Source: Bacillota bacterium | GTDB lineage: Bacteria; Bacillota; Desulfitobacteriia; Desulfitobacteriales; Desulfitobacteriaceae | Length of the DNA: 20,250 nucleotides | Reading direction: 5' to 3' | NCBI GenBank assembly: GCA_021849995.1 | Contig: JAJZSC010000005.1 | Span: forward strand, 1 to 20,250 | Part shown: piece after piece, positions 7,486-17,663 of the stretch | How positions within the stretch are numbered: position 1 is the stretch's first letter | How the letters are laid out: each line of letters begins with the position of its first letter | Translations under genes and position numbers: made by a program | Notes under the pieces: model-generated | Database searches by the model: none | The model's input: the letters and a program-made list of their open reading frames with translations, nothing else | What the model was told of the DNA's origin: nothing

Positions 7486-10008
7486 TTATAAACTGAAGCC
7501 AAAGTCATCCGCGAAGGCAATGTCCATTACAACGCCATGACGCAAGACTTCTATATCGTTTTTCTCATCATAGGCCACCAGATAGTACTGTTTTGATTTG
7601 TCATACTGCTTGTTCTTGAAGTTGAACTTCAGTCTGAAAATCCGCTTGCTGGGATCATTATCCTTTTTGTCTGCAATATATATGCACTCATTGGAGATTT
7701 TTTCATTATCTTCAGAGATGAAGTACACTTTATAACTGGTCTCTTTGATCACATCACTGACTGGCTCAGACTGGATGAAGTCCAGAGAAGAAATCAGGTT
7801 CGTAATCTTTTGGACCATGCTGACCAGCACAATCTGAGCAGGGCGAGTTTCAGCGTGACCTTTTTCGACTTTGACATCGATGACCGGAACAAGCATCTCC
7901 TGAGGAGAAGAACCGCCATGAACAAAGTTCTGGCCGCCGCCAGTGACCTTGAATACATTTGAGCTCACTGGAACAGAAACCCACTTGGTGTCTTTGTTCC
8001 CAAGGATCTTGTCCATGGAGTAAGATGTGATTCCGTCGTCTTCCAGCGCGTCTTGTGCAACGATAAAGCGACGATTGATAAAGGCGTCCTTGTCTGCTAC
8101 ATGGATGATCTTGTCGGTTTCCTGCAGCTTGTCTCGTTTGTATATGAATCCATGATCTGAAGTAACGATAAAGTGCAGGGTGTTGGCATTGGTTGAGATG
8201 CGCTTGATCATGGTAAAGACTTCATCAACGGCTTCATAGCATGCAGTGAATACCTCATTTTCCGTGCTCAGTTTATCCCCACGGGCATCAATCTGGTTGT
8301 GATAGACATAAACCACGTCCATCCCTGTAAAGACTTCCCGTAGTTCCATCTTCTTCATCAGTTTCAGATCATCAAATTGGATACATCTGCTATTAGGTAC
8401 ATATGAATTGAGTATTGCCTCTCGCTGCTTGAGAGAATCGCATGGCATGCCATCAACTAGGACTTTGTTCTCCTGAGTCAACTCCAGGCTCTTATGTGGC
8501 AAGAGAGCACCCATGCCAAGTCGTGTATAGGAAGGGATAACGCTCATCATTGATTCCAGCTTTGGTGTGCATTTCTCGTCATCTTCTAACTTGGCAAATA
8601 ATGACTGGCCTACTTCATAGCGCATGGCATCAGAAATGATCACCACCACGCGATCCTTGCTGGATAGAATGTATTTGCTGTAAAAATTCCGCTGAAGAGA
8701 CATGGAAGAGGAAATATCTGCTTTCTTGAGACCCACATTCCAGTTATATACACTTTTAGCCAGGAACTCATTGGTGTAGATATTCTCCACCAGATCCCGT
8801 ATTTTTTCAAAATGGCTGTTCTCGTTCAGCTGATCGTAGTTATAGTAAAACTTCCGATACTGCTGATCGATTTGATAGTCATTAGTAGTGTATTGCTTGA
8901 CGATGTCCTTTAGGTCATCTCGGCTTTGATAACTTGCTGCCGCTATGACATTAGAAGCGCTTTCAAGCATGTGGTATTCGGACCGATACCGATCTCCAAA
9001 ATGTCTCTTGCGGCGCTCCTTGCAGATCTCAGAGATGGATTTTCCTGAAAGCCTAGCTCCAAGATCTTCATTCAGAAGCCGCTCGGTGATCCATTTAATG
9101 AACACATGATCAATGACCTCAAAGGTATCGCATTGAATCAATGATTCTGGGTTGTAGGTCTCCAGCGTGGTCTTCACCTGAAGATTTCTGGCCACATAAT
9201 CAGACAATTCATCATATCGTTCTCGGTATAAGACGTTGTTCATCAGGTTATCAAGAAATGCGATAATGTTGCCGGATTTGTATGATACAAAGCTTCTCCA
9301 TGCAGGTGGGAGTTCGCCCTGAAGATATCTTTGGGTATAGGTTACGAACATGGTCAGCACAAGCTTTTCCAGTGTGGGCTTCACATCGGTATAGCCAAAA
9401 TGTTCCTCACATAACCGCCAAAAAGCTTCCAAGAGGCTATACTTATCAAAATCCTCCAGGAACTTATTTTCTTCAAGTTCACTATCCGTCAGAACGACCC
9501 GGACAACCTCATCAAAGAATGCAATTCTTGTCTTGCAGAGAACGCTCATGAGAGCCACTTCGATGCTTTCTTTGGAAAAGTTCTCAAGCTCAAGATCATA
9601 GAACTTTTGAGTTCTATCCTTTGCACCGAAGAACTTGATATATTTCTGGATGACCGGCTTATACTTTTGGTCAACCCCAAGATCCACAGTCAGAAGCGAA
9701 GCTCTGTCTGCAAAGAATTGCCTCGAGTAGAGGAGTATGTCTTCTAAATGGTTGTCCCTTACCTGTGGACGCGGAAAGGGGGCATAGATCAAGTAATTGT
9801 TTGTTCTATCAATCCGTTCTAAAAATTGTTTGGTATAAAATTGATTATCCATCTCGTCATGATAGATCTTGGCATTCGACAAATCCAATAAATCCACATC
9901 TTCAACAAATTCTGCTTTGTCATCGTACCAGAAGACAAGCTTTCGAGTATCTCCAGTAAACTCGTGGTTGAGTTTATCTGTTATTTGTTTTAAATTCAGT
10001 TCCGCCAT
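7486..10008 (-). CDS. pglZ: BREX protein PglZ, alkaline phosphatase superfamily
   Basis: An 840-residue PglZ. Metal-site motifs of the alkaline phosphatase superfamily are VVIISDAMRYE (D460), the likely nucleophile region SYTRLGMGALLPH (T495), YHNQID (569-574), SDHGF (617-621) and the PglZ hallmark FVHGGSSPQEMLVP (H697). PglZ is a core component present in all BREX types. The phosphoryl substrate is unsettled, and nuclease activity has been reported for some homologues. ATG 10008 is preceded by AAAGGAGAG, and pglX ends 17 nt upstream. Length and position between pglX and brxL are exactly those expected for type I BREX. Confidence 0.97.
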   Translation of the reverse strand: MAELNLKQITDKLNHEFTGDTRKLVFWYDDKAEFVEDVDLLDLSNAKIYHDEMDNQFYTKQFLERIDRTNNYLIYAPFPRPQVRDNHLEDILLYSRQFFADRASLLTVDLGVDQKYKPVIQKYIKFFGAKDRTQKFYDLELENFSKESIEVALMSVLCKTRIAFFDEVVRVVLTDSELEENKFLEDFDKYSLLEAFWRLCEEHFGYTDVKPTLEKLVLTMFVTYTQRYLQGELPPAWRSFVSYKSGNIIAFLDNLMNNVLYRERYDELSDYVARNLQVKTTLETYNPESLIQCDTFEVIDHVFIKWITERLLNEDLGARLSGKSISEICKERRKRHFGDRYRSEYHMLESASNVIAAASYQSRDDLKDIVKQYTTNDYQIDQQYRKFYYNYDQLNENSHFEKIRDLVENIYTNEFLAKSVYNWNVGLKKADISSSMSLQRNFYSKYILSSKDRVVVIISDAMRYEVGQSLFAKLEDDEKCTPKLESMMSVIPSYTRLGMGALLPHKSLELTQENKVLVDGMPCDSLKQREAILNSYVPNSRCIQFDDLKLMKKMELREVFTGMDVVYVYHNQIDARGDKLSTENEVFTACYEAVDEVFTMIKRISTNANTLHFIVTSDHGFIYKRDKLQETDKIIHVADKDAFINRRFIVAQDALEDDGITSYSMDKILGNKDTKWVSVPVSSNVFKVTGGGQNFVHGGSSPQEMLVPVIDVKVEKGHAETRPAQIVLVSMVQKITNLISSLDFIQSEPVSDVIKETSYKVYFISEDNEKISNECIYIADKKDNDPSKRIFRLKFNFKNKQYDKSKQYYLVAYDEKNDIEVLRHGVVMDIAFADDFGFSL

Positions 10009-10025
10009 CCCATACTCTCCTTTCG

Positions 10026-13000
10026 TCAGATTTTAGCGAGTACTTCAAGCTTGTTACCATCTCGATCGGTCTGAATTTTTTCGTAGTTGACTTTCACGCC
10101 GTCATCTAAATCAATCGATGTGCGTGCTAAAGCAAGATGGGCGATTTTCTCATCGTATTCTTTGGTTTCTTGTAGTTGCTTAATTAATTTTTCTTTGCGT
10201 TTAGTTGATTCGGTTACTTCACGAGCATCTTTACTGTTTTCAATAGTGTCCTGCATTCTGGCAATTTCATTTTCATAAATCCGCTGCATCCGATGGAGGT
10301 AATCAATACGCAGGTTTCCAATATTATTCTCGTCGTAACGATGCATATAGATCAATGCTTTAAATCCATTTTGTTTTCCACTATCAAAAAGCCAATAGAT
10401 TGGGCGCTTCTGATAAATTTTGCAGTGATCCTTATAAAATTCGTTCATGAAGTAGTCCCTAATCACCTCACGCGGTGTCCCGTTTCCTCCGAGAGCACCA
10501 GTGATGAATCTCAGGTTTTCTTCGAGCGTATTTGCACCAAAGACGATTTTCACAAATGCCACAAACCGCCCTACAATGTCGTCGTCAAAATACTCGTCGT
10601 CACAGATGGGGAGGATATTGTCCTTGTCTGGAATGAACGAGCGGTATTTACCCGCGTCCCAGTCGCCGCCTGCATAGGCAAGTCCGTCTACATCAAGTGA
10701 GTACCGCCCGAACATACAGCCCACAGCATAGCTAATCAAGCTGCGAATCTCGCGCCCTAAATCTGCGCGCCGCACGGTCAAATCTTTGTCCTCCACTTCC
10801 GGCGTGAGTTCATTCTGCATGCCGTAAATGTCGATGAATATACGGTTGAGTTCTTCCTCGTTAGCTTTAAGGGTTTGAAAGCGTTCTTCAGCCTCACGTT
10901 CCCACTTGGAATACGCCGCCGCGACCGTCCGCTCTCCACATAGCAACGGATGCCGCTTGAAATCCCACGAAGTCTCAAATGAATCCCAGTCGGTACGAGA
11001 GAGGTCGACATTATTTTTAGCAACCGTTTCAACTTGTGGAGTTTTGCTTCTGTCAATAACAATCGGAACGGCAGCAACATCACCGGGTTGAAAATTCATG
11101 GTCGCATTATTAATGCTCAAAAAGAAATGCCCAATTTTTGCATTCAAAACAGCCAGTAAATAGTAAGCATCTTTATTTACAAAAACGCTCGAACCGCCAG
11201 AATCAAATAGAGATCCGCCGTCAACATATCTACATGAAAATTGAGCAGACGATACAGCCGACCAAGAGATTAAAGGTTTGAAGTATAAGCTCTCGCTTCT
11301 GACACTTGCAGCTTTAAGACCATTAGCCTTAACATTGCTCTTAATTTCTGAACCATTGTTATACCAGTTTATCAGGTATTCAAAATAGCCGTACCAGCGA
11401 CGGAATCCACCGCCCTTGCTATAAGTAAACCACTTTTTATCTGAACTCTTGGCAGAGGTAGCATCGCAAGCGTGAAAATTGGTCTTATTTATTTCCACTT
11501 CAAACCACAGACGTAAAAACCTTTCATTGTCGCCTGTTGTCATTCCTGTTTTAGGCGAAGCAATATCTCCGAGGGTTTTACCTTTATCATAGACATCTAA
11601 AACAGAATCACTAATCCAATACGCTACAGGGCATCCAGGTATCTTCTCATAACTCTCTTTCTTGGCGGTGTAACGGTCGCTTCCCGACAAGAATGACGCT
11701 TCTTTAGCGTCTTGACTGTTGTAATCTACCAAGCGAACATAGGTTGCTTCATAACCAATTACATTGCGTTTTGCAAGCACGAAAGCCGTAGTTTGAACAA
11801 CTTCGCCACCGATTTCCTCAAACGCCCTAGAACCGAGGTGAGCCATATTAATGATGTCACGGTGAATCAGTTTACTACGCAGTTTCTCATAACTCGACAG
11901 GAACATCCAAGAGTGTTGGGTAATCATCGCCTGATAACCCGTAGATTTAAGTAACTCTCCACACTTTTCAATAAAAACAGAGAATAAGTCGCTCTTGCTG
12001 TCAGGATACCTGACTGAAACAACTTCTGCGAGTTTATTACCCATGTTTCTATACCCCATATATGGCGGGTTGGTGACAACCACATCGTATGTCTGCGCCA
12101 ACAGGCGCTTGAAATTCCAAGCGTTCAATTTCGCATCGTAATTACCGTCAAACAATGTCATCTGTTGCTCTTTCGGCAATTCCGGCATTGGTTCGAGTTT
12201 ATCTACTTTCACGAGCGAGCCGTATTCCTCACCATCAGGGAATCCGGCAGGATGATATACCTGCGGCTTAACATCCTCGGTTAAAATACGACGATTGTAC
12301 TGCCGCGCTTTCATCATCAACGAAAAACAGGCAAGCTGATATGCCCGACGATCAATGTCCAGACCGTAGATGTTCTTTTCGAGTATAAACTTTGCGGCAT
12401 CGCGGGGATTGTAGCCCTCGCTCACATATATCTGCATAAGCACGTCAAAGGCGTAAACTAATATATGGCCGCTTCCCATGCAGGGATCGATTAGACGGAT
12501 GTCCTCAGGTGACTTCACAGGCGATTGCGACCTCATAATACTGAGTTTCTCAGCAACCTCCGGCGTTTGCTCGGCTTCGTCAAGATAGTAGTTCCAGTTC
12601 GCTTTCAGTGCGTCGTTCGGATGTGATTCAAGCCACAGCCGACCGAGGGAGTTTTCTACCATGTACCGCACAATCCAGTCCGGTGTAAAAAGCTGAGTTG
12701 CGGCAGGAATTTTCTCTTTGGTAATTTTGACATTCTTCTTCAAACCATCAAACACTGCCTGTTTCGGCTCGGTGTTGTAATACTGATAAAGCCATCCGAT
12801 GATTTCAACTTGACCTTCCTTAGTCACATTGAAATCATCTTCGTAAATATCGTTAACTAAATGGTTGACTACACCTTCTTTATCTGTGAATGAGACATTT
12901 AAAAGTAACTCTGTATAGTCACTTGTTCTTTCAAACAGCTCAGGCAGGTTGGCATTTAAAGCATTGCATTGTTTAATAAAAAGCATACGGAATAGTTCAT

Positions 13001-13484
13001 CCAGCATATTTTCATGTTTCAGCTGAATGATTCTATCTTTTTCATAAGCAGAATAATCAAGATTTGCTTCCAAAGCATGGGTCACAAGATCTGGCTCAGC
13101 TTTCCCAATACTCTCGGAAGAAAGGACTCTAATCCTAGTAGGAAGATAATCATTCACTTCCATGAAGCGAATGGCTATCAATCGGTTAAACCAGGTATAA
13201 GCTACTTCTTCAATGACATTCTTGTATGCCGTGGCGTAATCGCTTTGCTTGGCTTTCCTCTCGATCTCTTCAACCAATTTCTTGCGCTGCTGGATTTCTA
13301 TGCCTGTTATAGAACTTGGCTCCTTTGTACCTATGTCAAAAAACTGAACCGTCTGGGTGGACTGAGGAAGCGAACTTTTATTCCCGTTTTCTGTAATCCC
13401 CAAAAGACCTGCTTTATAGGTGATATCAGCAATGAGCTTATTTCTGGCCCATATCGCAAAATTCTTGATTGCTGTCTTATTCAT
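10026..13484 (-). CDS. pglX: BREX adenine-specific DNA methyltransferase PglX
   Basis: A 1152-residue N6-adenine methyltransferase. Motif I (AdoMet binding) is DPCMGSGH at 333-340, motif IV (catalytic) is NPPY at 472-475, and the hallmark ATQLFTPDWIVRYMVENS lies at 262-279. Target recognition is expected after about residue 600. PglX methylates a non-palindromic site and thereby marks self DNA. It is needed for both modification and interference in type I BREX. ATG 13484 has AAGGGGG 6 nt upstream. GC content is uneven: hand counts gave about 54% at 10681-10800 and about 33% at 11101-11160, which suggests recombination around the specificity region. I saw no homopolymer or tandem-repeat tract of the kind that causes phase variation. 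Confidence 0.97.
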   Translation of the reverse strand: MNKTAIKNFAIWARNKLIADITYKAGLLGITENGNKSSLPQSTQTVQFFDIGTKEPSSITGIEIQQRKKLVEEIERKAKQSDYATAYKNVIEEVAYTWFNRLIAIRFMEVNDYLPTRIRVLSSESIGKAEPDLVTHALEANLDYSAYEKDRIIQLKHENMLDELFRMLFIKQCNALNANLPELFERTSDYTELLLNVSFTDKEGVVNHLVNDIYEDDFNVTKEGQVEIIGWLYQYYNTEPKQAVFDGLKKNVKITKEKIPAATQLFTPDWIVRYMVENSLGRLWLESHPNDALKANWNYYLDEAEQTPEVAEKLSIMRSQSPVKSPEDIRLIDPCMGSGHILVYAFDVLMQIYVSEGYNPRDAAKFILEKNIYGLDIDRRAYQLACFSLMMKARQYNRRILTEDVKPQVYHPAGFPDGEEYGSLVKVDKLEPMPELPKEQQMTLFDGNYDAKLNAWNFKRLLAQTYDVVVTNPPYMGYRNMGNKLAEVVSVRYPDSKSDLFSVFIEKCGELLKSTGYQAMITQHSWMFLSSYEKLRSKLIHRDIINMAHLGSRAFEEIGGEVVQTTAFVLAKRNVIGYEATYVRLVDYNSQDAKEASFLSGSDRYTAKKESYEKIPGCPVAYWISDSVLDVYDKGKTLGDIASPKTGMTTGDNERFLRLWFEVEINKTNFHACDATSAKSSDKKWFTYSKGGGFRRWYGYFEYLINWYNNGSEIKSNVKANGLKAASVRSESLYFKPLISWSAVSSAQFSCRYVDGGSLFDSGGSSVFVNKDAYYLLAVLNAKIGHFFLSINNATMNFQPGDVAAVPIVIDRSKTPQVETVAKNNVDLSRTDWDSFETSWDFKRHPLLCGERTVAAAYSKWEREAEERFQTLKANEEELNRIFIDIYGMQNELTPEVEDKDLTVRRADLGREIRSLISYAVGCMFGRYSLDVDGLAYAGGDWDAGKYRSFIPDKDNILPICDDEYFDDDIVGRFVAFVKIVFGANTLEENLRFITGALGGNGTPREVIRDYFMNEFYKDHCKIYQKRPIYWLFDSGKQNGFKALIYMHRYDENNIGNLRIDYLHRMQRIYENEIARMQDTIENSKDAREVTESTKRKEKLIKQLQETKEYDEKIAHLALARTSIDLDDGVKVNYEKIQTDRDGNKLEVLAKI

Positions 13485-13495
13485 ATGTATCCCCC

Positions 13496-16400
13496 TTAGA
13501 ACTCAATGTTGATGATAGTGTCCTGATCGAGCTCTTTCATGATTTGTTCTCGTAGTTCGCTGATGTATTTATCAAGATCCTGAGCAGACTCTATCTGCCA
13601 AGATGAAGTCAAGCTAACATTCTTTATGCTGATGCTCTTCTGTTTTTTGACTGGTTTTGGATCACCACCATCATTACCGTAAGGCGGTGTATCTTCAGCA
13701 ATCTTTTCATCTTTCTTGGCCATTTCATTAAGCAGCCGCACTTTAAGCGCATCCGCTTCAATCTTTACATTCTGAAGTGTAGCCACATTATTGCAGGTTG
13801 TAGCTTTTTCATGGATCTCTCTGAAAAGCTTGAAATATCTGTCTTTCAGTTCATCCTTATACGGTTTGGAATTTAAAACCTCAAACACTCGATCCTTAGC
13901 ATCCTCAATTGCCTTGAGGATTGGAGCCTCCATTTGAGTCAATACTGCCATGTATGCATCTCTGAATTGACTTAGTAGATCGGGGAGTTTTGGAATATCG
14001 CTGTAGGGCATATCCTTTTTCAAGATTACCTTGATTTCCCGGACTGTTTCCTCAACCTTATCGTCTACAATGAATGTCTTGCTGTCATCGTAGATTTTCA
14101 TCATTTTTAAGGCGTCTTCAAAGATTTTCTTTTGCTCACCCGCAAAGAATGCTTTAACTGGTTCAAAATCCTCAGCAAAATCCAAGAAATCGTCACGGTC
14201 TGAATAAATCTTTTTGAAGAATTCGGATGGGGACTGGATCTGTATGATTGCTCTTAAAAGTCCTTTACCTAAAAGCACTGTTTTCTTTCCTGGGAAGCTA
14301 TGGTTGTTGAACATAATCTCAATCTTTTCCAACTCGGTTTCCAGGCTACTGCTGTAGCTCTGGAAAGACTGCATCATGGAATCATCATCGTCATTGATGC
14401 TAGAAACACCGAAGAGTTCTTTCATGACTTCACGGACGGCCTTCTTTTCTTCGATGCCAGCTTGTTGACGTCTCTCTGTTAGAAGTTTTTCTACATATTC
14501 CTTTTTTGTGATGTATCGGATGATTTCTTCTTCTGATTTGTTAAGAAGGGTAACTGCCGCGCCATTGACAGTCAGCGCGATATCTCCGTTCTTGAATAGC
14601 TTAGCGACGAGCCATTCCACATCATCTTCCACAAATCCGTAAGGGGCTTTCATGAACCGGTCCATCAGACTTTTCATCGAAGTCTTGGTATGCATGGAGG
14701 AATTGGTAGCGATGAAACTTAAGACATCATGGATCGCATGAGCATTTGCTTCCTTGCCGCCTTCCAGGGCAAAAGACTGCTGATTGGATGTCTTGAAAAG
14801 CCCCCGAATATTGGCTTCGTTCATGGCAACATCGATGTATGAAAGCTTGTGATAGACAGTGGAGACCAGCCGCCCCAGCGCATCATTGATGCGGGAAGAA
14901 ACCTCTTTCGCGCCAATTTGAGCCCGATCGCCATTGACGTAGATTGCCGCATTCTTCATGGATTCCTGTAGGAACAACTTGGCATTTCCGTTTCTCTCTC
15001 TCATTTCAATCCGCTTGGCTTCTTTAATCTGCTCAAATTTTGCCAGCTTATTGGATGTTGTCAGTCTTAAGTACTTCTCTATCTTAAGAGCACTTCTTAG
15101 CTCATTGAGGAATGCGGAATCATTCGGAAGTACAACCAAAACTTCCTTGCCCTGACCGGACATCATTCGAAGTGTTACATCATCATCCGCATACTCAGAG
15201 CTTGGCGTCAGGATGCGAACTCCAATGTCATTGTTCTGGTTGGACTTATAGGGACGATCATCAACGATCTGATTAAAGGCAAAATTATAGCGCCCATTGT
15301 GTTCTGGATACCGGTATTTCTTATCGCTGAAGATGTCCTCAAAAATGATTTCAGAGGCTTTGCTGATAACCTCAGCCATTTCAACATTCTGGTTTTCGAT
15401 TTCTCGGTTGATCTCCTGCTCTTCATCAGTCAGGAAGACATAGTTATCCCCATTCTTCTGGACAAGCATCTGACGAACCAGTATTTTCAATGCTTCTTCG
15501 ACATCTTTCTTCAAAGCAATGCGATCCGTATCGATATCGGAGATCATCAAACTAGTAATATTATCGATATTTGCGGTAATCTCTTTGACGTATTTGATCA
15601 TGAAGAGGGTTTTCAGCACATTGACATTAAAATTATCTGCTTCGTTGTCAGGGTTGATATAGCTATTATCAGCTGCCCTGGAAATAACGCCTTTGTGACT
15701 ATGGTCCAGGAACTGATGGAGTGCATCATAAAAGACATTGAAGGGGACTAGCGCACCATGCTCACTATCCATAAGCTTCATGGCAGATTCCTTGAATAAA
15801 GCGATCATGGAACGTTCGCCTTCAGACAAGTGTTTCCCTGAAGCGCCATGGGTACGGATTGAAGTCAGCACACTGGCCAATAAATTGAACTGATAGGGTA
15901 CAAAGGGATAGACCAAGGCAAAATCGTGTTCATTGGCATACAGTTTTTTCTCCACGCCATCATTAAAAACGATCAGATTCTTAATGATGGTGGATTTCTG
16001 CTCGTAAAGCAGTCTCAGTGTCTGCTCTGCAGTAGTCGACTTATCCAGGATTCTTTTCTTGATGACTTCGTCCACGTTTGCAGACGACAAGGAGAGACGT
16101 GTGTCAAAACGCCCCTGGATCTTTGAGAAGTCATTTCCCTTTGTTTTGGTTATGGAGTCAATGTCCTGCTGGCTGGTCACGATGATCCAAACTTTGCCGC
16201 GGCAAGCTGTCCCCAGATCTTCTGTGACGGTCTGAAGGTTCAGCATCAGCTTGGAATCATCCACTCTGTACTGACCGATCTCATCCACCAGAATGACCAG
16301 ATGATGATTGCGTCCTTTGTGATCCAGGTATTCTTTGACCATCTTGGCAAAGTTCTCGATACTGATCTGATAAGGCTCAATGGCTTTTTCGCACCAATTG

Positions 16401-17080
16401 CGTGCAGCCGATTCACTCATGAAGCTCATTTCTTCCAGAACGTCCACGATGGTGTCCTGGATGAAATCAAACTTGTTTCTGGAATCGATCCAAGGCTTAC
16501 CAAACTCGTCTTCGAATTTTTCTTTGAATTCGTCGTAGCGACTTTGTTCGGTGAGCTGCCTTTCCAAATCTGCCAGTGCAGGAATTGATCCGCAAAAGCC
16601 CTGCATCTCATTGAAGACTTTAAGAAATACGGAGACAATGGCATCCTTGGTCTGTTTACCAGCCATCTCACTTTTAGAGTCAATATTAAAAAGAACCACG
16701 TCTGTAGGCACACTCGCCGCTAGCTTCATGTCCGCAAGGACCATGGGATCAATAATCTTCTTGTCATCTATGAAATAGTCAATGGCTTTCTTACCGTTGA
16801 CTTCCTTGTTTTCAAGTAAGTAGGACAGGATCTTTAAGAAGTGGGATTTACCGCTTCCGAAGAAGCCGGAGATCCAGACACCCATTTTATCGGTGTGTCC
16901 GTTGATTCCTTTTTTGTAACTGGCGAAGAAATCAGTAAAGTGCTTTTGCAGCTCTCTTGTGACCACATACTCTTCCAGCTCTTGTTTGATATTCTCATCA
17001 TCCGCCTGACCAACTTTTATGACGCCTTTGATATCACGGTCAATGGGTTTTGCAAACATATCTTTGATAAACATCTTCAT
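13496..17080 (-). CDS. brxC: BREX protein BrxC, large P-loop ATPase
   Basis: A 1194-residue BrxC (PglY-like). Walker A is GFFGSGKSHFLKIL from residue 72, and Walker B is LVILVDEIGQY at 261-271 (D266, E267). IVTSQQDID soon after resembles a sensor 1 strand. The long C-terminal part is largely helical and charged. BrxC is an essential ATPase of type I BREX with no settled mechanism. The first ATG (17080) lies immediately after AGGGGG (17081-17086), which is too close. The third codon, ATG 17074, is 6 nt from it, so the true product may be two residues shorter. brxB ends 4 nt upstream of ATG 17080. Confidence 0.97.
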   Translation of the reverse strand: MKMFIKDMFAKPIDRDIKGVIKVGQADDENIKQELEEYVVTRELQKHFTDFFASYKKGINGHTDKMGVWISGFFGSGKSHFLKILSYLLENKEVNGKKAIDYFIDDKKIIDPMVLADMKLAASVPTDVVLFNIDSKSEMAGKQTKDAIVSVFLKVFNEMQGFCGSIPALADLERQLTEQSRYDEFKEKFEDEFGKPWIDSRNKFDFIQDTIVDVLEEMSFMSESAARNWCEKAIEPYQISIENFAKMVKEYLDHKGRNHHLVILVDEIGQYRVDDSKLMLNLQTVTEDLGTACRGKVWIIVTSQQDIDSITKTKGNDFSKIQGRFDTRLSLSSANVDEVIKKRILDKSTTAEQTLRLLYEQKSTIIKNLIVFNDGVEKKLYANEHDFALVYPFVPYQFNLLASVLTSIRTHGASGKHLSEGERSMIALFKESAMKLMDSEHGALVPFNVFYDALHQFLDHSHKGVISRAADNSYINPDNEADNFNVNVLKTLFMIKYVKEITANIDNITSLMISDIDTDRIALKKDVEEALKILVRQMLVQKNGDNYVFLTDEEQEINREIENQNVEMAEVISKASEIIFEDIFSDKKYRYPEHNGRYNFAFNQIVDDRPYKSNQNNDIGVRILTPSSEYADDDVTLRMMSGQGKEVLVVLPNDSAFLNELRSALKIEKYLRLTTSNKLAKFEQIKEAKRIEMRERNGNAKLFLQESMKNAAIYVNGDRAQIGAKEVSSRINDALGRLVSTVYHKLSYIDVAMNEANIRGLFKTSNQQSFALEGGKEANAHAIHDVLSFIATNSSMHTKTSMKSLMDRFMKAPYGFVEDDVEWLVAKLFKNGDIALTVNGAAVTLLNKSEEEIIRYITKKEYVEKLLTERRQQAGIEEKKAVREVMKELFGVSSINDDDDSMMQSFQSYSSSLETELEKIEIMFNNHSFPGKKTVLLGKGLLRAIIQIQSPSEFFKKIYSDRDDFLDFAEDFEPVKAFFAGEQKKIFEDALKMMKIYDDSKTFIVDDKVEETVREIKVILKKDMPYSDIPKLPDLLSQFRDAYMAVLTQMEAPILKAIEDAKDRVFEVLNSKPYKDELKDRYFKLFREIHEKATTCNNVATLQNVKIEADALKVRLLNEMAKKDEKIAEDTPPYGNDGGDPKPVKKQKSISIKNVSLTSSWQIESAQDLDKYISELREQIMKELDQDTIINIEF

Positions 17081-17084
17081 CCCC

Positions 17085-17663
17085 CTAATCTACCAGCTTG
17101 AAAGCTCTATAGTAGTTATCGTCTTTTATTGTTGAGAAAAGGACCAGTTCCTGGCCATCGTACTTTCCTGGATAAAACAGCACCACCGGTACACGATCCA
17201 GTGTCTGGTGCAGGTTATTCAGCACCTTATGTGACCGCAGGATCGGGTAACATTTACCGATTCCCACAAGAAACACCACTGCATCCTCGGGTGTATGTTC
17301 CTGGATGTGTTTTACGATAAGACTGTCCGCATCATTGATCTTCAAGAGATTTCCAACTGATTTGATAATACGATCGAATCCTTTTTTCTTTTCAAAGCGA
17401 TAGACCTGCTCCAGGAAACCTTCTTTTTCCAAGATATCGATGATGATGTCGTAAAGGTCAAACACCACCAGTTCAAATCCGTCGGTACCTCGTGAATTCT
17501 TGTTTTTCATATAGGCAACACGTTCTCTGACAATGAGCTCTTTTTCTGCCGGATAATCAAAGACGTAATAACCGACCTCATTCCCCAGGCCTTTGTTTTG
17601 CCGGAAGCTTTCGCTTTTGATCAAGCGCTCGGCAATGTCCAAACGTTCTTCCAAACTTGCCAT
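17085..17663 (-). CDS. brxB: BREX protein BrxB (DUF1788)
   Basis: A 192-residue DUF1788 protein. Typical family segments are VVFDLYDIIIDILEKEGF in the middle, FLVGIGKCYPILRSHKVLNNL, and the C-terminal PVVLFYPGKYDGQELVLF with a final YYRAFKLVD. BrxB is a conserved small component of type I BREX. It is required for defence in tested systems and its molecular activity is unknown. Its ATG overlaps the brxA stop by one base in GGGGGTGAGGTAATG, a translational-coupling junction. No membrane segment is seen. Confidence 0.96.
   Translation of the reverse strand: MASLEERLDIAERLIKSESFRQNKGLGNEVGYYVFDYPAEKELIVRERVAYMKNKNSRGTDGFELVVFDLYDIIIDILEKEGFLEQVYRFEKKKGFDRIIKSVGNLLKINDADSLIVKHIQEHTPEDAVVFLVGIGKCYPILRSHKVLNNLHQTLDRVPVVLFYPGKYDGQELVLFSTIKDDNYYRAFKLVD

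Noticed and set aside
10026..13484. Phase-variation tract in pglX
   Set aside because: pglX genes can be phase variable, so I looked for long homopolymers or short tandem repeats. None was found.
13014..13499. 161-codon plus-strand open frame
   Set aside because: It lies wholly antisense within the 5' part of pglX, has no ribosome site and shows no family resemblance. It is a by-product of the real gene's codon pattern.
15299..15751. 150-codon plus-strand open frame
   Set aside because: Antisense inside brxC. Composition is that of a shadow frame and there is no start signal.
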